A stretch of 64,000 nt of DNA from Fonsecaea monophora (GCF_001642475.1 NW_019173934.1:620001-684000); one strand, 5' to 3'; shown: positions 31,485 through 43,644, numbered from the stretch's first letter. The notes: a model not told the origin generated them from the sequence alone. Numbers and translations: made by a program.

Positions 31485-31975
31485 TTCAATGCCTCGGTCT
31501 TGTTGTATTGGCTTCGCGATCGGAGATTAGGTATATGAGATATTTCAGGTTCGAGCTGCTTCTAATATTTCTCAGAGGAATTCTTCGCTGACTTTATATG
31601 TACAGCCAGACCTCAAGACAGATTCATGTAAGATCGAGCGAGTTACGGACCCTCTCTCTGTTCTTTTCTTGTCACCAAGACAACTTTCTGCGAGACAGAC
31701 ATGGATTCACCGTAACCGAGTCCTTCAAACAACCATACCTCGTATATAACGTGGTTCGAGTTTCGCAGCTTGACCTCGGCCAATTCGGTTACCATGTTGA
31801 AAACAAGCATTTCAATACCGACCACGAAACCAATTGTCGCTCGCTCGCCCGCCTCATTCAATGATATTTCAAGGCGAACCCAGGATATCCGCTAGACTGG
31901 GCAGCAAACAAGGCTTGCTCGATGCTGACGGTGTCGTGGTGATTCCTTGATAACCAGCCAGTTCCAGGTCTATTT
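31485..31975. other. Intergenic between ketoreductase pseudogene start and FAH stop
   Basis: This would be the promoter of the broken ketoreductase. It has no CGGNCCG site; the nearest sequence, CGGACCC at 31646-31652, differs by one base. A TACCTCGTA motif is at 31736-31744. Confidence 0.5.
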
Positions 31976-33549
31976 CTACGAGGGCCACGAAGGACCCGGC
32001 ACCACGACGCCCGACACTTTGCCAAACCCACACCTCCTACCGTCAGCCGTCTTGAACCAGCCCTGGATGGCGAGTTCATCGCCGTCCTCGAGCCAGGACA
32101 TGGACTTGCCGCCCACCGCAGGCAACTCGTGTTGCTGCGCAAAGCACTCTAGGAGACATCCGTACGAGCCGAGTCCTTTCTTGATCTCCGGCGCTGGAGA
32201 CGAGACGGTTCCACTGGCTACCAGATCACCCGTGTTGATGCCCCAGCCCCCCGAGGATTGGTATGCTATCATTTGTGGAACGCTCCAGTATGAGTGGCGG
32301 TAGTTGGACCGGACAATCTCGACGGGGCTATTGCCACCACCTATTCGCGACATTTCAGCATTGATGCTTCCAAAAACGGAGAAAATCATACAAACTTACG
32401 AGCCACCGAAGCTGTAAACTCAATATCATAAACGCCGTGACTCGCCTCGTCGGTTACGAGCGACGAATGGATCGGAGTTGCGTTGGATGTCGGCGGGCCT
32501 GTGCAACACCTTGCTAGCGCATCCACAGTCACAATCCAGGGCGAGATGGTGGTGACAAAGCCCTTGGAATGCATCGGCCCCAGCGGAGGCATCTCATACG
32601 GCTGGATATCTCTGGCCGACCAGTCGTTGTGGAGGACATAGCCGAAGATATGATCTGCCGCGGTCTTCGCGTCGATTGTCTGTCCGTGGGGGACCGGCTT
32701 GGAAATAAAGGCCCCGAGCTCGATCTCAAAGTCCAGCTTTCGCGAGATCTGGAAAGCCGGCTGAGTCTCGCCTTCTTTGATGAAAAATCCACTCGGCCTA
32801 TGGATTTGGTGACCCGATGGGAAGATGGAGGAGCAACGCCCATTGTATCCGAGTGGATAGAGCTTGAACGCCGGCGGTAGGTCGAGTCCCAGAGGTTTCA
32901 GAGACTGGCGACGAGTTAGAGAGTGTGAGAGTGGACGATATTTGGAGAATGGAGACTGGGCAGGCTCACATTTTCAGCGTGAATGAGAGACGAAAACGAG
33001 TCGGTGTAGTCGGAGATGTCCATCGGTAGGTGCATTTGCGTGTCACGGGCCAACGCAAAGGCCTTCTCATTCAGGTCTTGATCCGTAAAGAGGACTGACT
33101 TGTCGCTCGTGACATTTCCGATGATTGTCTGTCGGACCCATCTCCTTTCACTGCCTTCCAACGCCGCGAACGAGTTCAATGTAGGCTGGCGAAAGGTATT
33201 AGGAACACCATGACCTAGAGCCGAAGAATGCAATGTCCACAGTCACCTCGAGGAAGACCTGTCTCAAGATCTTTGAAGTGTCTTGGTGCGCATCGAACAC
33301 GCCGCGTTGAGCCAGCTCATGGAGCTCGACGACATAGTCTCCGAGCGCCACTCCAGCGCGTGGTTTGGTCTATAAAATCGGATTACAAGGCGCATCAGTA
33401 GGTTTTTTCTTTTATGAAGAAGATGGTGGATTAAAGATACTAACTCCAAGACCAACACCCTGCGGCGTACTGAAAATCCCAAATGGTATGTTATGTGGAC
33501 CAAAAGGGCTGGCCTCGGGAATCTCCACGGGAAAGGGCACGGCGACCAT
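31976..33549 (-). CDS. Fumarylacetoacetase (FAH family, full length)
   Basis: Five exons (33445-33549, 33247-33369, 32970-33185, 32400-32904, 31976-32340) join in frame to 437 residues, close to the usual 420-430. An SH3-like N-terminal domain starts MVAVPFPVEIPEASPFGPHN. The catalytic domain shows DISDYTDSFSSLIHAEN, with the metal Asp and the general-base His. Metal Glu residues are in KLDFEIELGAF, followed by NDWSARDIQ, SKGFVTTISPW and GDLVASGTVSSP. All residues I would expect to bind Ca/Mg and the diketo acid are present. The classical reaction splits fumarylacetoacetate into fumarate and acetoacetate. Because no homogentisate dioxygenase is nearby, this copy may serve a related acylpyruvate or diketo acid in the cluster pathway. 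It is divergent from an MFS gene and shares three CGGNCCG sites with it. Confidence 0.88.
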
Positions 33550-34180
33550 GATGGATAGGATTCCTATATTTCTTCAACGGTAGCGCTGCAGAACAACTGT
33601 GGTAGTGGTGCTGGCGAAGCGGGAGACCAGTTCAGTATAAAATGGTCCTCTCAGCTGGTGCTGTGTCAAGGCCGGCTTGTCGTCAACTTGAGTCTCGTTG
33701 ACCTCGGACCGCAGGGTTGCCATGACCATACTTGTAGTTCTGACTATGGTTGCAGTCTGATAAATCTACCATATACCTATCGTGATAGTCAGTGGGTCCA
33801 TACTAGTTGAGGACTAGCGCATTTGGAACTACACTTTGTACAGTCTGGCTCTGCTGTCGGGCCGATAGAACTTGTGTGGAGCCGTGTTGCCTTCCCTGGA
33901 TTTATTCGCATACGATGACGGACCGAGCTCCAGACGCCGAACAGCACCCTGTACCCCGTACCCCGGATTCAATGCAGAAAATCATTAGGCTACAGTTGAG
34001 TCCTAGATGTGGACCTAGTCGTTAAAAATGTCAAAGTCTTTTGAGCTTTATTCAGGACCGACGCTGTCAAATACTACCCATATTCTCTGTTAAGCATGGA
34101 CGAGTATTTACTCCTGTATATCCACCTTGGGCGTCCCCAGATTTCACCGGAGTCGCTCTGCATTACAGTCTCTCCCCACA
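33550..34180. promoter_or_regulatory. Bidirectional promoter FAH / MFS with three CGGNCCG palindromes
   Basis: Sites are CGGACCG 33705-33711, CGGGCCG 33858-33864 and CGGACCG 33919-33925. The second is extended to TCGGGCCGA. The region separates two divergent cluster genes, so the sites could serve both. The motif is seen directly; its function is inferred from recurrence across the cluster. Confidence 0.6.
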
Positions 34181-36255
34181 ATGGCTGCTCACAATGGTAC
34201 TTCGGTCCCTACAGGTCCCCATACTGTTGGGATCACCCCCCCGATTGCTGCCGACTCCAAGTCACATAACGGATTTGAGCTCCAGGAGGTGGAGTACTCC
34301 GAGCAGCACCAAGATAATCTCACTTTTGATGAGGAAGAGGCTGAGCCTGAGCTTCACGCACGCACTTGGATCGCCCTCGCAGCGATGAACGTGCTGGTTT
34401 TCACCCAGGTCCTGGCGCTTCAGGGGCCTCCGGCAGTGGTACGTGAATACCCTAGGTATACCGTGACAAGTGTTTACCATCGCCAGTTGACCTACATCGG
34501 AACGGACCTGCACAACACCACCACCCAGACCTGGGTCGTCAATGCTCTATCACTGGTTCAGGCGGTAGTAGGACCTATCCTGTCCACCGCATCCGACGCC
34601 TTCCAGGCCCGAAAGCTTCTCCTCGTGGGCACTTGCGCCATCGCTTTCATCGGGGCATGCATCGCCCCCGGGTCAGAAAATATCTACCGACTGATCGGAG
34701 CGAGCATTTTGATCGGGTTTGGCTTTGCAGCAGTGCCTCTGGGGTATGCTGTGCCTGCTGAAATCCTCCCTCGTCGATGGCGACCCAGTGAGTCCCAACG
34801 TATCTTGACACTTTGTTTACCTAGTCATAGTTCAAATTTTCACTGATGATCACTGTGCTATCAGTGGCCCAAGCGGCAATGAACGCCTCGGCGCTCCTCG
34901 CAACCGTGGTAGGGCCGTTGACCATCGGAGCACTCATTAAACGCGATACGCACCGCGGTTGGCGTGACTTCTACGTAAGTCTTGAAAGATCCAAATCACA
35001 GAAATACAGCATAACATTGACACTGTATGTCACCAGTGGTTTCAGGCGGCTCTATGGGGCACCAACGTGATTTCAGTCCTGTTCGCATATCGACCTCCCA
35101 AACGGCACACCGAGCTGGACAATCTGCCCTTTTGGCACAAAATCAGACGTCTTGACCTTGTTGGATGCGGCATCCTGATGGTCGGGCTCACCCTGTTCCT
35201 CACAGGTACAAGCCTAGGAGGCGGTCAGTATACCTGGGTCGACGCTCGCACTCTTTCACCGTTGATCATTGGGATTTTCGGCCTCGTCGCTTTCGGCCTC
35301 TACGAGTGGAAGGGCACTACGACTGGCATTGTACACCACGATCTCTTCGGCGCGGGCAAGGCAAACGCGAGGACATTCATCTTGTGCACGTTCTTGATCT
35401 TTGTGGAAGGTCTGTGTATATTTGCCTTTGCTATCTTTTATCCTATCATGTAGGTCCCCTACCTTTTTGTAGAAGGACTTTGAGCGGCTGAATCTTATGA
35501 TGTACAGGTCTCAAATCCTCTTCACAACCGATCCTATTCTCGTCGTTCTTCGATCCCAGGCGGCTTGGATCCCAGCATTACTTTCGACAGTTCTTTGGGG
35601 CTACGCCAGCACTCACTTCCGCACGATTCGGGAGCCATTGCTGGTGGGAAACGTGATCATGACAGCAGGCATGGTAGGGCTCGCCACCGTTCAACCAGGT
35701 CAATCGACCAACGCCATTGCCTTTGCTTGTGTCGCCGGCGTGGGCTTTGGAGCGCCTCTCGTTCTCACCGTCAGTGGCGCACAGCTTGTCGTCCCACACA
35801 AAGTCCTGGCGACCGCCTCGGCGGTGACGACAACCGCACGTGCCATCGGCGTCGCCATCTTCACCGCCATCTTCACGGCCGCCTTCAACACACGACTCAA
35901 ACTCTACCTGCCTGAGTATATAATCGCAGCCGCCGAGGCCTCTGGGCTTCCCGGCTCTTCGATCCCTGCCTTCCTCGAGGCATTAACGACAGGTCAGACC
36001 GCCACGCTGCCCACCATCCCAGGCGCCACATCGGAAATCATTGCCCAGGGCTTCAGCGCTTTGCAGCAGGCCTACGCGGACTCGATCCGGGTGGTGTTCA
36101 TCATCGCCGCTCCGATCGGTCTCGCGGGCAGCATCGTGTGCTTGTTCCTCGGCGATCTGAAGAAGACGATGAATTATCGGGTCGATGCCCCGGTCGAAGA
36201 GCTGCATGCGAAACGGGGTCGCCACACTGGAACGGAGACGGAGAGGCGCGTTTGA
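34181..36255 (+). CDS. MFS transporter, TRI12/siderophore-transporter-like (14 helices)
   Basis: Five exons (34181-34438, 34487-34787, 34865-34974, 35037-35449, 35508-36255) give 609 residues. The cytosolic N-terminus (about 60 residues, acidic) precedes a first helix (TWIALAAMNVLVFTQVLALQ). Other helices include LLLVGTCAIAFIGACIAPG, LVGCGILMVGLTLFLTG, TFILCTFLIFVEGLCIFAFA, MTAGMVGLATV and a last one (VVFIIAAPIGLAGSIVCLFLG). Length and topology resemble the fungal 14-TM drug:H+ antiporter or siderophore/trichothecene efflux group. The first intron is 48 bp and keeps frame, so the gene also reads through without splicing it. Context suggests transport of the aromatic substrate or its intermediates. 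Confidence 0.88.
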
Positions 36256-36828
36256 TGTTGGAAGTCCGCGGTCGAGAGACGTGGCACTAGCCCATGACAT
36301 CACCCTCGTAGTGGTTTTGGTCGCGGACGCCTTGTGTTTGATTCCATTTGACCCTTGTACTCCCATCAAATTCCATCTTTGGCTTATCGTAAGAATGGAT
36401 GAGAGGCCGGTAGATCGAAAAAAATCAATTTTACCTGGCCACGCCCTAGTATTGCCTCGAAGACTTCTCTCGCGCTGCCAATTTTTTTCAAAGTCGTGAT
36501 TTGGCTGTATGTAATGTACTGTACTCGTGCAAAAATGGGCCCACTATGTACCTACATACGTATTAACTCGGTAAGAGTACTCAGAACTACACTATTTGGG
36601 GAAATGAGCTAGCTACTATCGGCACTAGCGTCTTACCACGGACACTGAGAGACTAATAATACTCCGTACCGTACTAGGAGACAGCCACTGTTTAATTATT
36701 ACAGCCAATGAAACTCTCTAGTTGGTGCCTATCCCTTGGCTAGTCTACATAGTCAGACTTAACAAGTCCCTCGTGTGCTTCGCGTAAGTCGGTACAAGTC
36801 CACGAGTATCCCACAACCAACACCAGGG
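36256..36828. other. 3' intergenic region between convergent MFS and AACS
   Basis: AT-richer than its surroundings. I see no coding signal and no CGGNCCG motif here, as expected for facing 3' ends. Confidence 0.5.
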
Positions 36829-39654
36829 TCACAATTTCGCCCCCGTGCTGCCGACTTGCGGGGAAAGCTGCGCAACGACATTCTCCATGTGATAAAAGGG
36901 CACGTAGGCGCGCAGCTGTCGGATCTCGTCCGCCGTGAGCTTTAGCCTGCGCAGGGCGGCCTCCCCTTCGCACAGGACGGCCTTGACCTGGATCTCGAGT
37001 TTCTTCCCGTTGGCGTTGTAGGGCACGACGTCGGTCTCGAAGATGTGCGTCGGCACGTGTCGCCGACTCAGGTCCCGCGCGATCTGTGCGCGGATGGCGG
37101 CGTCGAGGTCCGCCCGGACTCTGGGGGGTGAGCCCGTCGTCGCCTCCGGGTGGCATTTGATGAATAACACGACTTTCTCGGCCGAGTCCGCGTAGGGGGC
37201 TGAGAGACGCTGCTGCCCGACGACCAGGGCGTCGGCGATCGACTCGCGGAATCGGGGCGAGCCGAGGAGATTGTAGATCTCGGCGCTGCCGAAGCGCACG
37301 CCGGAGGGGTTGAGGACCCCGTCACTGGGTATATCCAAACGACCGTCAGTAAGGGATGAGGAGCCCCCTCTTCTGTTATGACTGTTGTCAGGTAGGTAGG
37401 TAGGTAGGGGCACCACTCACCTTCGGCCAAGGACGTAGATGCCTTTTGTCGCAGGGTTGACGCGGATGAAATCGCCGTGTGTCCACACATCTGACATATA
37501 ATGGCATGTGAGTGTCTCGAAAGAGTTGGCGGGGTTCTGAGTACTTACGCGAGAACCGCTCAAAGTAGGAGGCGTGGTACCTCTTCCGGCCAGGGTCGTT
37601 CCAGAACATAGCCGGCATGTTGGGGAACGGTTTTCGGCAGACCAACTCGCCGCTCTCGCCGTCGGGCAGCTCGTGGCCGTCGACGCCAAACACGGCCACG
37701 TCCATGCCGAGGCCCCTCACCGCCAACTCTCCCGCGTACGATGGGAGAGAGCGGGAGCCTTGCAGGAACGAGCCGGAGATCTCTGTGCCGCCGGACATGC
37801 AGAGCTGGCAGACGGGCCCGAACGCTTCGACGAGCCATTCTGCAAGGGCGGGGGTGAGGACGGCTCCGGTGGAGATTATGGAGTGAAGGCTCTGACAATA
37901 TTTTCCTACAAGGGGTCAAAAACAGTCCTGTTAAAAGCAGGAGAATCTTCGACTCGCTCGTTGTGTCTCGCGAGCACTTGAAAAGAAACAAGGACACTGA
38001 CTTGGCTTCACCGAGGCTTTTTGAAGTTCGGCGTAGTAGCGAGGACCGGCGCCAAAGCAAGTAACCCTAGCCGTCGTCAGTATCTGTTTGCTTCTCGAAT
38101 CAATCACGGTGATGCCGTTTGGGGGGCTTACTTGAGACGAAATAGCGCCTTCAAGAACCCTTCAGGTGACGGGTAGAATGGACTGCCGTCGTACAAGATG
38201 ACGGCCGTGCCGACGAACAGCGCGTGGACCGAAATGTTCCACAGGGTCCATCCAATCTGCTCGGGGCGGTTAGCAAGTGCAGTGCAAGTCCCGATGGATG
38301 GCAACAACACTCACGTTTGTGTACTGGTAGAACAAATCACCCGGGCCAAAGTTGTTGTGCAGATTATATTCTTTCCGACCATTCACGACGAGACCCTGGG
38401 GGAATTGTCAGCTTTGTCTTTCAGTCTCCGGCTTGGTGTGAAAGCCACCAAAGAGGAGGAGGAGCCACGGGAGGTTTTACCCCGTGTGAGTGGACAATGC
38501 CCTTTGGAGTCCCTGTTGTTCCAGACGAGAACATGATGACGGCCGGAGTGTTGAAGGGGACTTGGACAAAGTCCAGCCGTGCACCGGTGTCACGGGCCAG
38601 GAAATCCTCAAAGGACAGGCTATACGCTCAGTCAACAATTGCCATAGACACGAGATTGATGATAGGCAACTGACGTCTCCGACTTGAGACCCTGTCTGGG
38701 ACCGATGATGATGGTCCTATTCCTCCCGCCTTCTTGAAGATGCTGTATCGACAGATCGAGCTTGTCGGAAATGTCATGGCATTTGCCATTGTACACGTAC
38801 GTCGACTCGGCAAACAGAAGACGCGGTTGCAACAATTGAAGCCGGTCACTCAGTAGCTATGGGGATCTCGCTTGTTAATTTCCCCCTCTTTTTGGTAGAT
38901 TTGGTATTTTGGTTGTAACGAACCTTGGAGCCCATGTCGGTTGCGAACGAGGCAAAAATGCCCCCTACCGCGGTGGTAGCGAGGAGCAATGCGAGCGATC
39001 GGACACAGTTGGAACCAACCACTGTTCCTCAAGAAAGTAAATGAGTATGGTGATCGTTTGACATCGAGGTAAAGGGGGGTGCTACTCACACGCCACGACT
39101 TCCTGTTTCTGCAGGCCAGATGATTTGAGAGCGGCGGCATAGTGTCGTGCGAGTTCCCGAAGGTCATGCCATGAATACTCATCCGGCGACGAGAAGTTGC
39201 TTTCGTTCATGCTGATGACGGCCAGGCCATGGAACCTGGGGTCCAGGAGATTCTCGGCCAGGTTCAACTGAGCGCCTTTAAAGAAACTCGGGAACTCGTC
39301 AATGACAGCATGGTCATCCTCTATCGCCTATTTTTCTCGTCGATTCAACATCCTGTCTCTTGTCACTCGCGGAGTTGCTCACCTTGGAAGGGTGGACGGA
39401 TGCTTTGACGCCCGCAAACTCCCAGACCGTCATCCAGAAATCGTTCAGCCGCGTCACCGAGAATCGATGCAAGTCGGCATAGCTTTCTGAATGCAGGGAA
39501 CAATCAGCGAAAAAGCTGGGAAATGGAGTGGGAGGCATATCAAGATGAGATTCTTACCAAGATTCAGGCCATACTTGCGGTTCACGACATCCTTAAAGTC
39601 GTCCAACTGTGTTCGCAGGCCTGGAGGAGGCACATAGGTCGGTTCTGGTGCCAT
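36829..39654 (-). CDS. Acetoacetyl-CoA synthetase (AMP-forming)
   Basis: Twelve exons on the minus strand, from MAPEPTYVPPPGLRTQLDDF to a stop at 36829-36831, can be joined without a frame break (roughly 640 residues). Family signatures in order: NDFWMTVWEFAGVKA; FFKGAQLNLAENLL; the P loop MFSSGTTGTPKGIVH; IGWTLWNISVHALF and LYDGSPF; SGGTEISGSF; HGDFIRVNP; GRSDGVLNPSGVRFGSAEIY; and the C-terminal YNANGKKLEIQVKAV with the catalytic Lys. The enzyme makes acetoacetyl-CoA from acetoacetate, ATP and CoA in the cytosol. In this cluster it would capture acetoacetate released by the FAH-type hydrolase. Its upstream region carries a perfect TTCGGTCCGAA site, which supports membership. Confidence 0.9.
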
Positions 39655-40160
39655 TGGAGGGTGTGTACAGACTAACAATACGAGGTTGAATGGTGAAGGC
39701 GTGGGCGAGGCTTCAGGCTCTTGTCCAAGGGAGCATGGCTCATGGCATCCATATGAGAACTACTGTCCACTGAACCAAATGGCTCTACCTCCCTTCGGTC
39801 CGAAGTTCCAAACCGCCATCCCGAGAGCAGCAATAGAGACGGAGACGGAGGCGGACGTCCAAAGGGCGCTCTGTGTTATGATTCGAATGGTAGAGTATAC
39901 GAGGGGCAAACATGGAAGGGCGATACACGGTGCATTCTTTGCGAATGCCGGAGAACAGTAATATGAGGGAACGAGGCAAGGAAGACAAGATCATTTCCCG
40001 AATATCTTGCAGGAGCCTACAGAACTTGGGCTTGGTGAGCACAGCAGCCTCTCCTCATCCTCTTCGACCAAGTCAAGGGTTTTTTCTTCGTCGAAGCTGC
40101 TTTGGACGAATACCCCGTCAATACTCGCCTGACAAGCTCGCCATTTGCTCCCATCTTCCA
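39655..40160. promoter_or_regulatory. AACS upstream region with TTCGGTCCGAA palindrome
   Basis: CGGTCCG lies at 39796-39802 inside the perfectly symmetric TTCGGTCCGAA, about 140 bp upstream of the AACS start. The right side is the 3' flank of the FAH-domain hydrolase. Confidence 0.6.
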
Positions 40161-41259
40161 TCAATAGACCATCTTATTCCCAATCTTCCCAATCTTCTCA
40201 ATCTCCACCTCCACCAGATCATCGGCCTTCAAATAGACCTGAGGGGTAGCGCAAGCAGCGACACCACTATGATTCTCACGCGTTAGCCCACAAGCGCCTG
40301 TTTTCGAAAGTCACCTGCCCAACAGGGCGACATACTCTGGAGTCCCTGTCATGATGACGCTCCCCTTTTTGAGCGTGGTGCCTCGACTCATGTGCTTCAG
40401 AATCGTGACCACGTCAAAAATCATGTTGTCGGTGTTGCCCTTCTGCCGGATCTGCCCGTTCACCCAGGTCTTGAGCTGCAGATTCTGGGGATTCGGGATG
40501 GAGGCAGGCGAAGCGATGACGGGCCCGATCGGCCCAAAGTGGTCAAACGACTTGGACAGGCCCCATTGAGTGCCCGACTGCTTGGGCCAGGCCCAGAAGC
40601 GGGCCGAGACGTCATTACCGACCGTGTAGCCCAGGATGGAGTCTGAGATGTCGTCGTCGTCCGACAGGTCCTTGATGTCCTTGGACAGGATGACGCAGAG
40701 TTCTCCCTCGTAGTCCATCTCCGACTGGGCCACTGGGGGGACGGGGATGTCTTGGTACGGATCGGCAAGCATATCTGCACTCTCGTTCTCAGCGTCGTGT
40801 GTGGCAACAGAAGGGCAAGTCACGGAACTCACCACCGAACTTTGTAAAGACAACGGGATATGCTGGAATCGGAAGCTGAATTCTCACCCCATTAACTACC
40901 CATGTTTCTGCTAGTATAAGGAGGAAGATGTACCCCGGCCTCCTCGGCATGCGACTTGTAATTGAGTCCGATGGCGTACATGAGTGGAGTTGTCGGCAGA
41001 GGACATAAGACCTTATAATCGTATGGTCAGTCAAACCACGCAGGCACAAGAGGATGGATGGGACAAACTGCTACAGCACCTTTGTGACTGCAACGTGTTT
41101 TCCCGTCAAAGGGAACTCAGCAGCCCATGGGTCCGAAATGTCGTAGGTGGGCACAGTCTGGCCGTGGAGATCCTTGTCCCAGTCGGGGCCAGCCTCGCCG
41201 TAGTGAATCGCCCCTTGGGCATCCTCGAACCGGATCAGCCTTGTGAATTTGGCCGGCAT
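40161..41259 (-). CDS. FAH-family hydrolase (fumarylpyruvate hydrolase/FAHD-like)
   Basis: Five exons join in frame. The start MPAKFTRLIRFEDAQGAIHY is typical of fungal FAHD-like proteins. Then come YAIGLNYKSHAEEAG, a short exon LPIPAYPVVFTKFG, and the catalytic region YEGELCVILSKD with its metal-binding Glu residues. GYTVGNDVSARFWAW, SKSFDHFGPIGP and IMTGTPEYVALLGS follow, with the end GNKMVY. The Asp of the usual SARDxQ motif is Phe here (SARFW), a change that could alter substrate choice. FAH-fold enzymes of this size hydrolyse acylpyruvates, decarboxylate oxaloacetate-like acids, or isomerise 2-hydroxydienoates. Which one applies cannot be read. It is divergent from the cupin gene and shares its upstream region. 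Confidence 0.82.
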
Positions 41260-41656
41260 TTTTGGTTCCTTTCTTTTGCGATTCAGATGGGATTCTAGGC
41301 TGTAGTGATTCACAGTGGAGAAGGGCACTGTTCAAGACTGTTCTGCCCCCTCGGGTCTTGACAACGCAATGGATATATCTTGTTTCAGGATGATGGGCCG
41401 TGTCGACTTCGGTGTCATTGTTTTCAGGCGAGACTCGATGCCGTTTGGCTTGGTGTTTCTGTCGGCCCGAAAGTGTCTGGTCCGAGAGATGGTCATCGTG
41501 TCATTGTCCATTGTACGCTCTCTCGACCAGCACTTGACCAGTCCTGCCGTCAAAGGAATTATTTGTTGCTCCTGGAATATAGAAAGACAGCCTCACATTG
41601 TATCTCGACTCGGTCTAAACCAACACTCTCAAGATTCATTCCAGCAAACAAGAATC
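41260..41656. promoter_or_regulatory. Bidirectional promoter FAHD / cupin with CGGCCCG site
   Basis: CGGCCCG is at 41463-41469 within TCGGCCCGA, midway between two divergent starts. It is the only exact copy in this 397-bp region. Confidence 0.55.
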
Positions 41657-42196
41657 ATGACCGACACCAAAAGTCTGACACCCGTGAAACGGCATGTCAC
41701 CACCAACACCGACGACGGCGTGTCCATCTTCTCCTCCAAAATCTCCCCGGACCCTCCCTCGCAGCAGCTCCCCGACGGGGTCAAGATCGCCTTTTGCTAC
41801 GGCTGTCAGAGTGTCCCCGTCGACTTGGCCGGCGAGCAGGACCTGCAGTCTTACCAGCACCTGATCGACAACCCGCCGGGTATCGTGATCCCCAACGGCT
41901 TTGCCTGTCGGATCCTGGACCTCCCGCCGGGGTACGAGTCCGCGTCGCACCGGACCATCAGCGTGAACTTCAACGTCGTGGTCGAGGGCCAGATGGAGTT
42001 GACGCTGGGGTCGGGAGAGAAGCGAATCCTCGGGCCTGGAGACTCGGCCATCCAACGCGGCGTCGATCACTCGTGGAGGAACGTCAGCTCCACGTGCTGG
42101 GCACGCATGGTTGCGGCCGTCATCCCTGCTGAGGCTTTGCAATTTGGTGGCGTCGAGGTCAAAGGCAGTGGGATTCAGGGTATGGACGCTTCTTAG
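41657..42196 (+). CDS. Small cupin-domain protein
   Basis: A single exon encodes 179 residues from ATG 41657 (MTDTKSLTPVKRHVTTNTDD). The C-terminal half is one cupin barrel. The first motif is SASHRTISVNFNVVVEGQMEL, with His and the Gly-Gln turn; the second is LGPGDSAIQRGVDHSWRNVS, with the H-x-W end. Monocupins of this type are frequent in fungal aromatic and polyketide clusters and can act as decarboxylases, isomerases or dioxygenases. The first motif seems to lack the full metal set GX5HXHX3-4E: only one His is obvious, and His in the second motif is present. Metal binding is therefore doubtful, and catalysis is not assured. Confidence 0.78.
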   Translation: MTDTKSLTPVKRHVTTNTDDGVSIFSSKISPDPPSQQLPDGVKIAFCYGCQSVPVDLAGEQDLQSYQHLIDNPPGIVIPNGFACRILDLPPGYESASHRTISVNFNVVVEGQMELTLGSGEKRILGPGDSAIQRGVDHSWRNVSSTCWARMVAAVIPAEALQFGGVEVKGSGIQGMDAS

Positions 42197-42353
42197 GATG
42201 GGCAAGAGTTGTCGGTCGAGGGATCAAAATATTACAGCCAAGTCGAGTCGAGGCCTGGCTGATTTCCTCTTTGGGGTCTCTTGATATACAAAAGCCTGTC
42301 ACAATACATAACCTACTATAAGTCCTCCCCTTTTCTCATCGTCCCCGTCGCAT

Positions 42354-43644
42354 TTAGTGATGACCGACGATATTTCTCGGCTGATACGGCTCCTCGAGAT
42401 ACCTGATCTCGTCCTCCGTCAACGCCTTGCCTCGCACCTGACAGATCTCGTCCAACCGGGCCAGACTGCTCGCCCCGACGATCGGGACCGTGCTTTTCTG
42501 AACGATCCACGCGAGCGCAACGTGGCTCATCTTCCACCCGCGCGTCTCGGCCACTTGGCCCACCCGCGTGATGATCTCGACGTCTCCTCCGTGCAATCCG
42601 GCAAACGCGCCCTTGACACTGGCCTCGCGCGTCGTCTTGTCCGAGCCCAGCGGACGCGCGAGCAGGCCGCGGTAGAGGGGCGCCCACGGGATGAGCCCGA
42701 CCCCCGTGTCGTGGCAGAACCGGTTCATCTCGCGCTCCTCTTCGCGGTAGCACAGGCTGTAGTGGTTCTGCATCGAGACGAACTTGGTCCAGCCGTGCGT
42801 CTCGGCCACGTGTTGCATCTGTGCAAACTGGTACGTCCACATGCTTGACGCGCCTGTTTGGTTCATTTAGATTTCTTTCTTGATTTTGGCTGTCCCTCTC
42901 TAAGCTCGATGGCAAAGCAGGGCCTTTTTTGCGGACGCCAGTGGTGCATAAATGTAGCAAGTGACGGAGACTTACCAATATACCGAACCTTTCCGCTCTG
43001 CACCAAATCATGCAACGCCTTCATGGTCTCCTCAATCGGGACCGTCGGGTCGAATCGGTGAATCTGCAACAGATCGAGATACTCGGTCCCCAGCCGCTCC
43101 AGACTGCCGTTTACGGCATTGAAGATGGCCGTCCGGCTCAACCCCTCTTGATTGACGTAGTCCTTGCTGGCCGAGATCTGTCCCGGGTAGCTAATGACGT
43201 GGACGTCCGGCTCTTCGCCCACGGGACTGAAACACTTGGACAGCAGGACGACCTTGTGTCGAGGGATCTGGTGTTTTCTCAGCGTGTGACCGATCATCCG
43301 CTCCGCCAGACCGTTGGAGTAGACGTTGGCCGTGTCCCAGGTATTCAGGCCGCGGTCAAAGGCGCCCTTGAGGATCGCGTCCACTTCGTCCGGGTCGTCC
43401 AGGACCCAGGGCTGCCAGGCTTTGTGGCCTTGGGATGAAAGGATTCATCAGCATGGGAAAGGGACGAAACGGCAACAACAACAACATGAAAAGGCGTGGT
43501 GGAAGGTGAAATACCAAACGACATGGTCCCCAGGATGGGAATCGAGACACGGAGTCCCGAACTACCCAGTTGTGCATACGAGACCTGTGTCTTGTCCAGA
43601 CTCTCCTGTAAAGATCGCGGTAGGACCACCGCCGGGGACGCCAT
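42354..43644 (-). CDS. Aldo-keto reductase
   Basis: Three exons (43515-43644, 42976-43428, 42354-42853) give 360 residues. The TIM-barrel signatures and the catalytic tetrad are visible. Asp and Tyr lie in TWDTANVYSNG, Lys in VLLSKCF and His in LDLLQIHRFD. The NADPH-binding end is VPIVGASSLARLDEI, and the substrate-loop region is VSMQNHYSLCYREEEREMNR. The enzyme reduces aldehydes or ketones with NADPH. Related fungal members include sterigmatocystin/aflatoxin-type reductases and bacterial YakC-like proteins. In the cluster it could reduce a semialdehyde or keto intermediate. The upstream region (43645-44469) carries three CGGNCCG sites. Confidence 0.88.

Noticed and set aside
41636..42205. 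Minus-strand open frame of 189 codons opposite the cupin gene
   Set aside because: The plus strand carries clear cupin motifs; the antisense frame is Arg/Val/Asp-rich shadow sequence.
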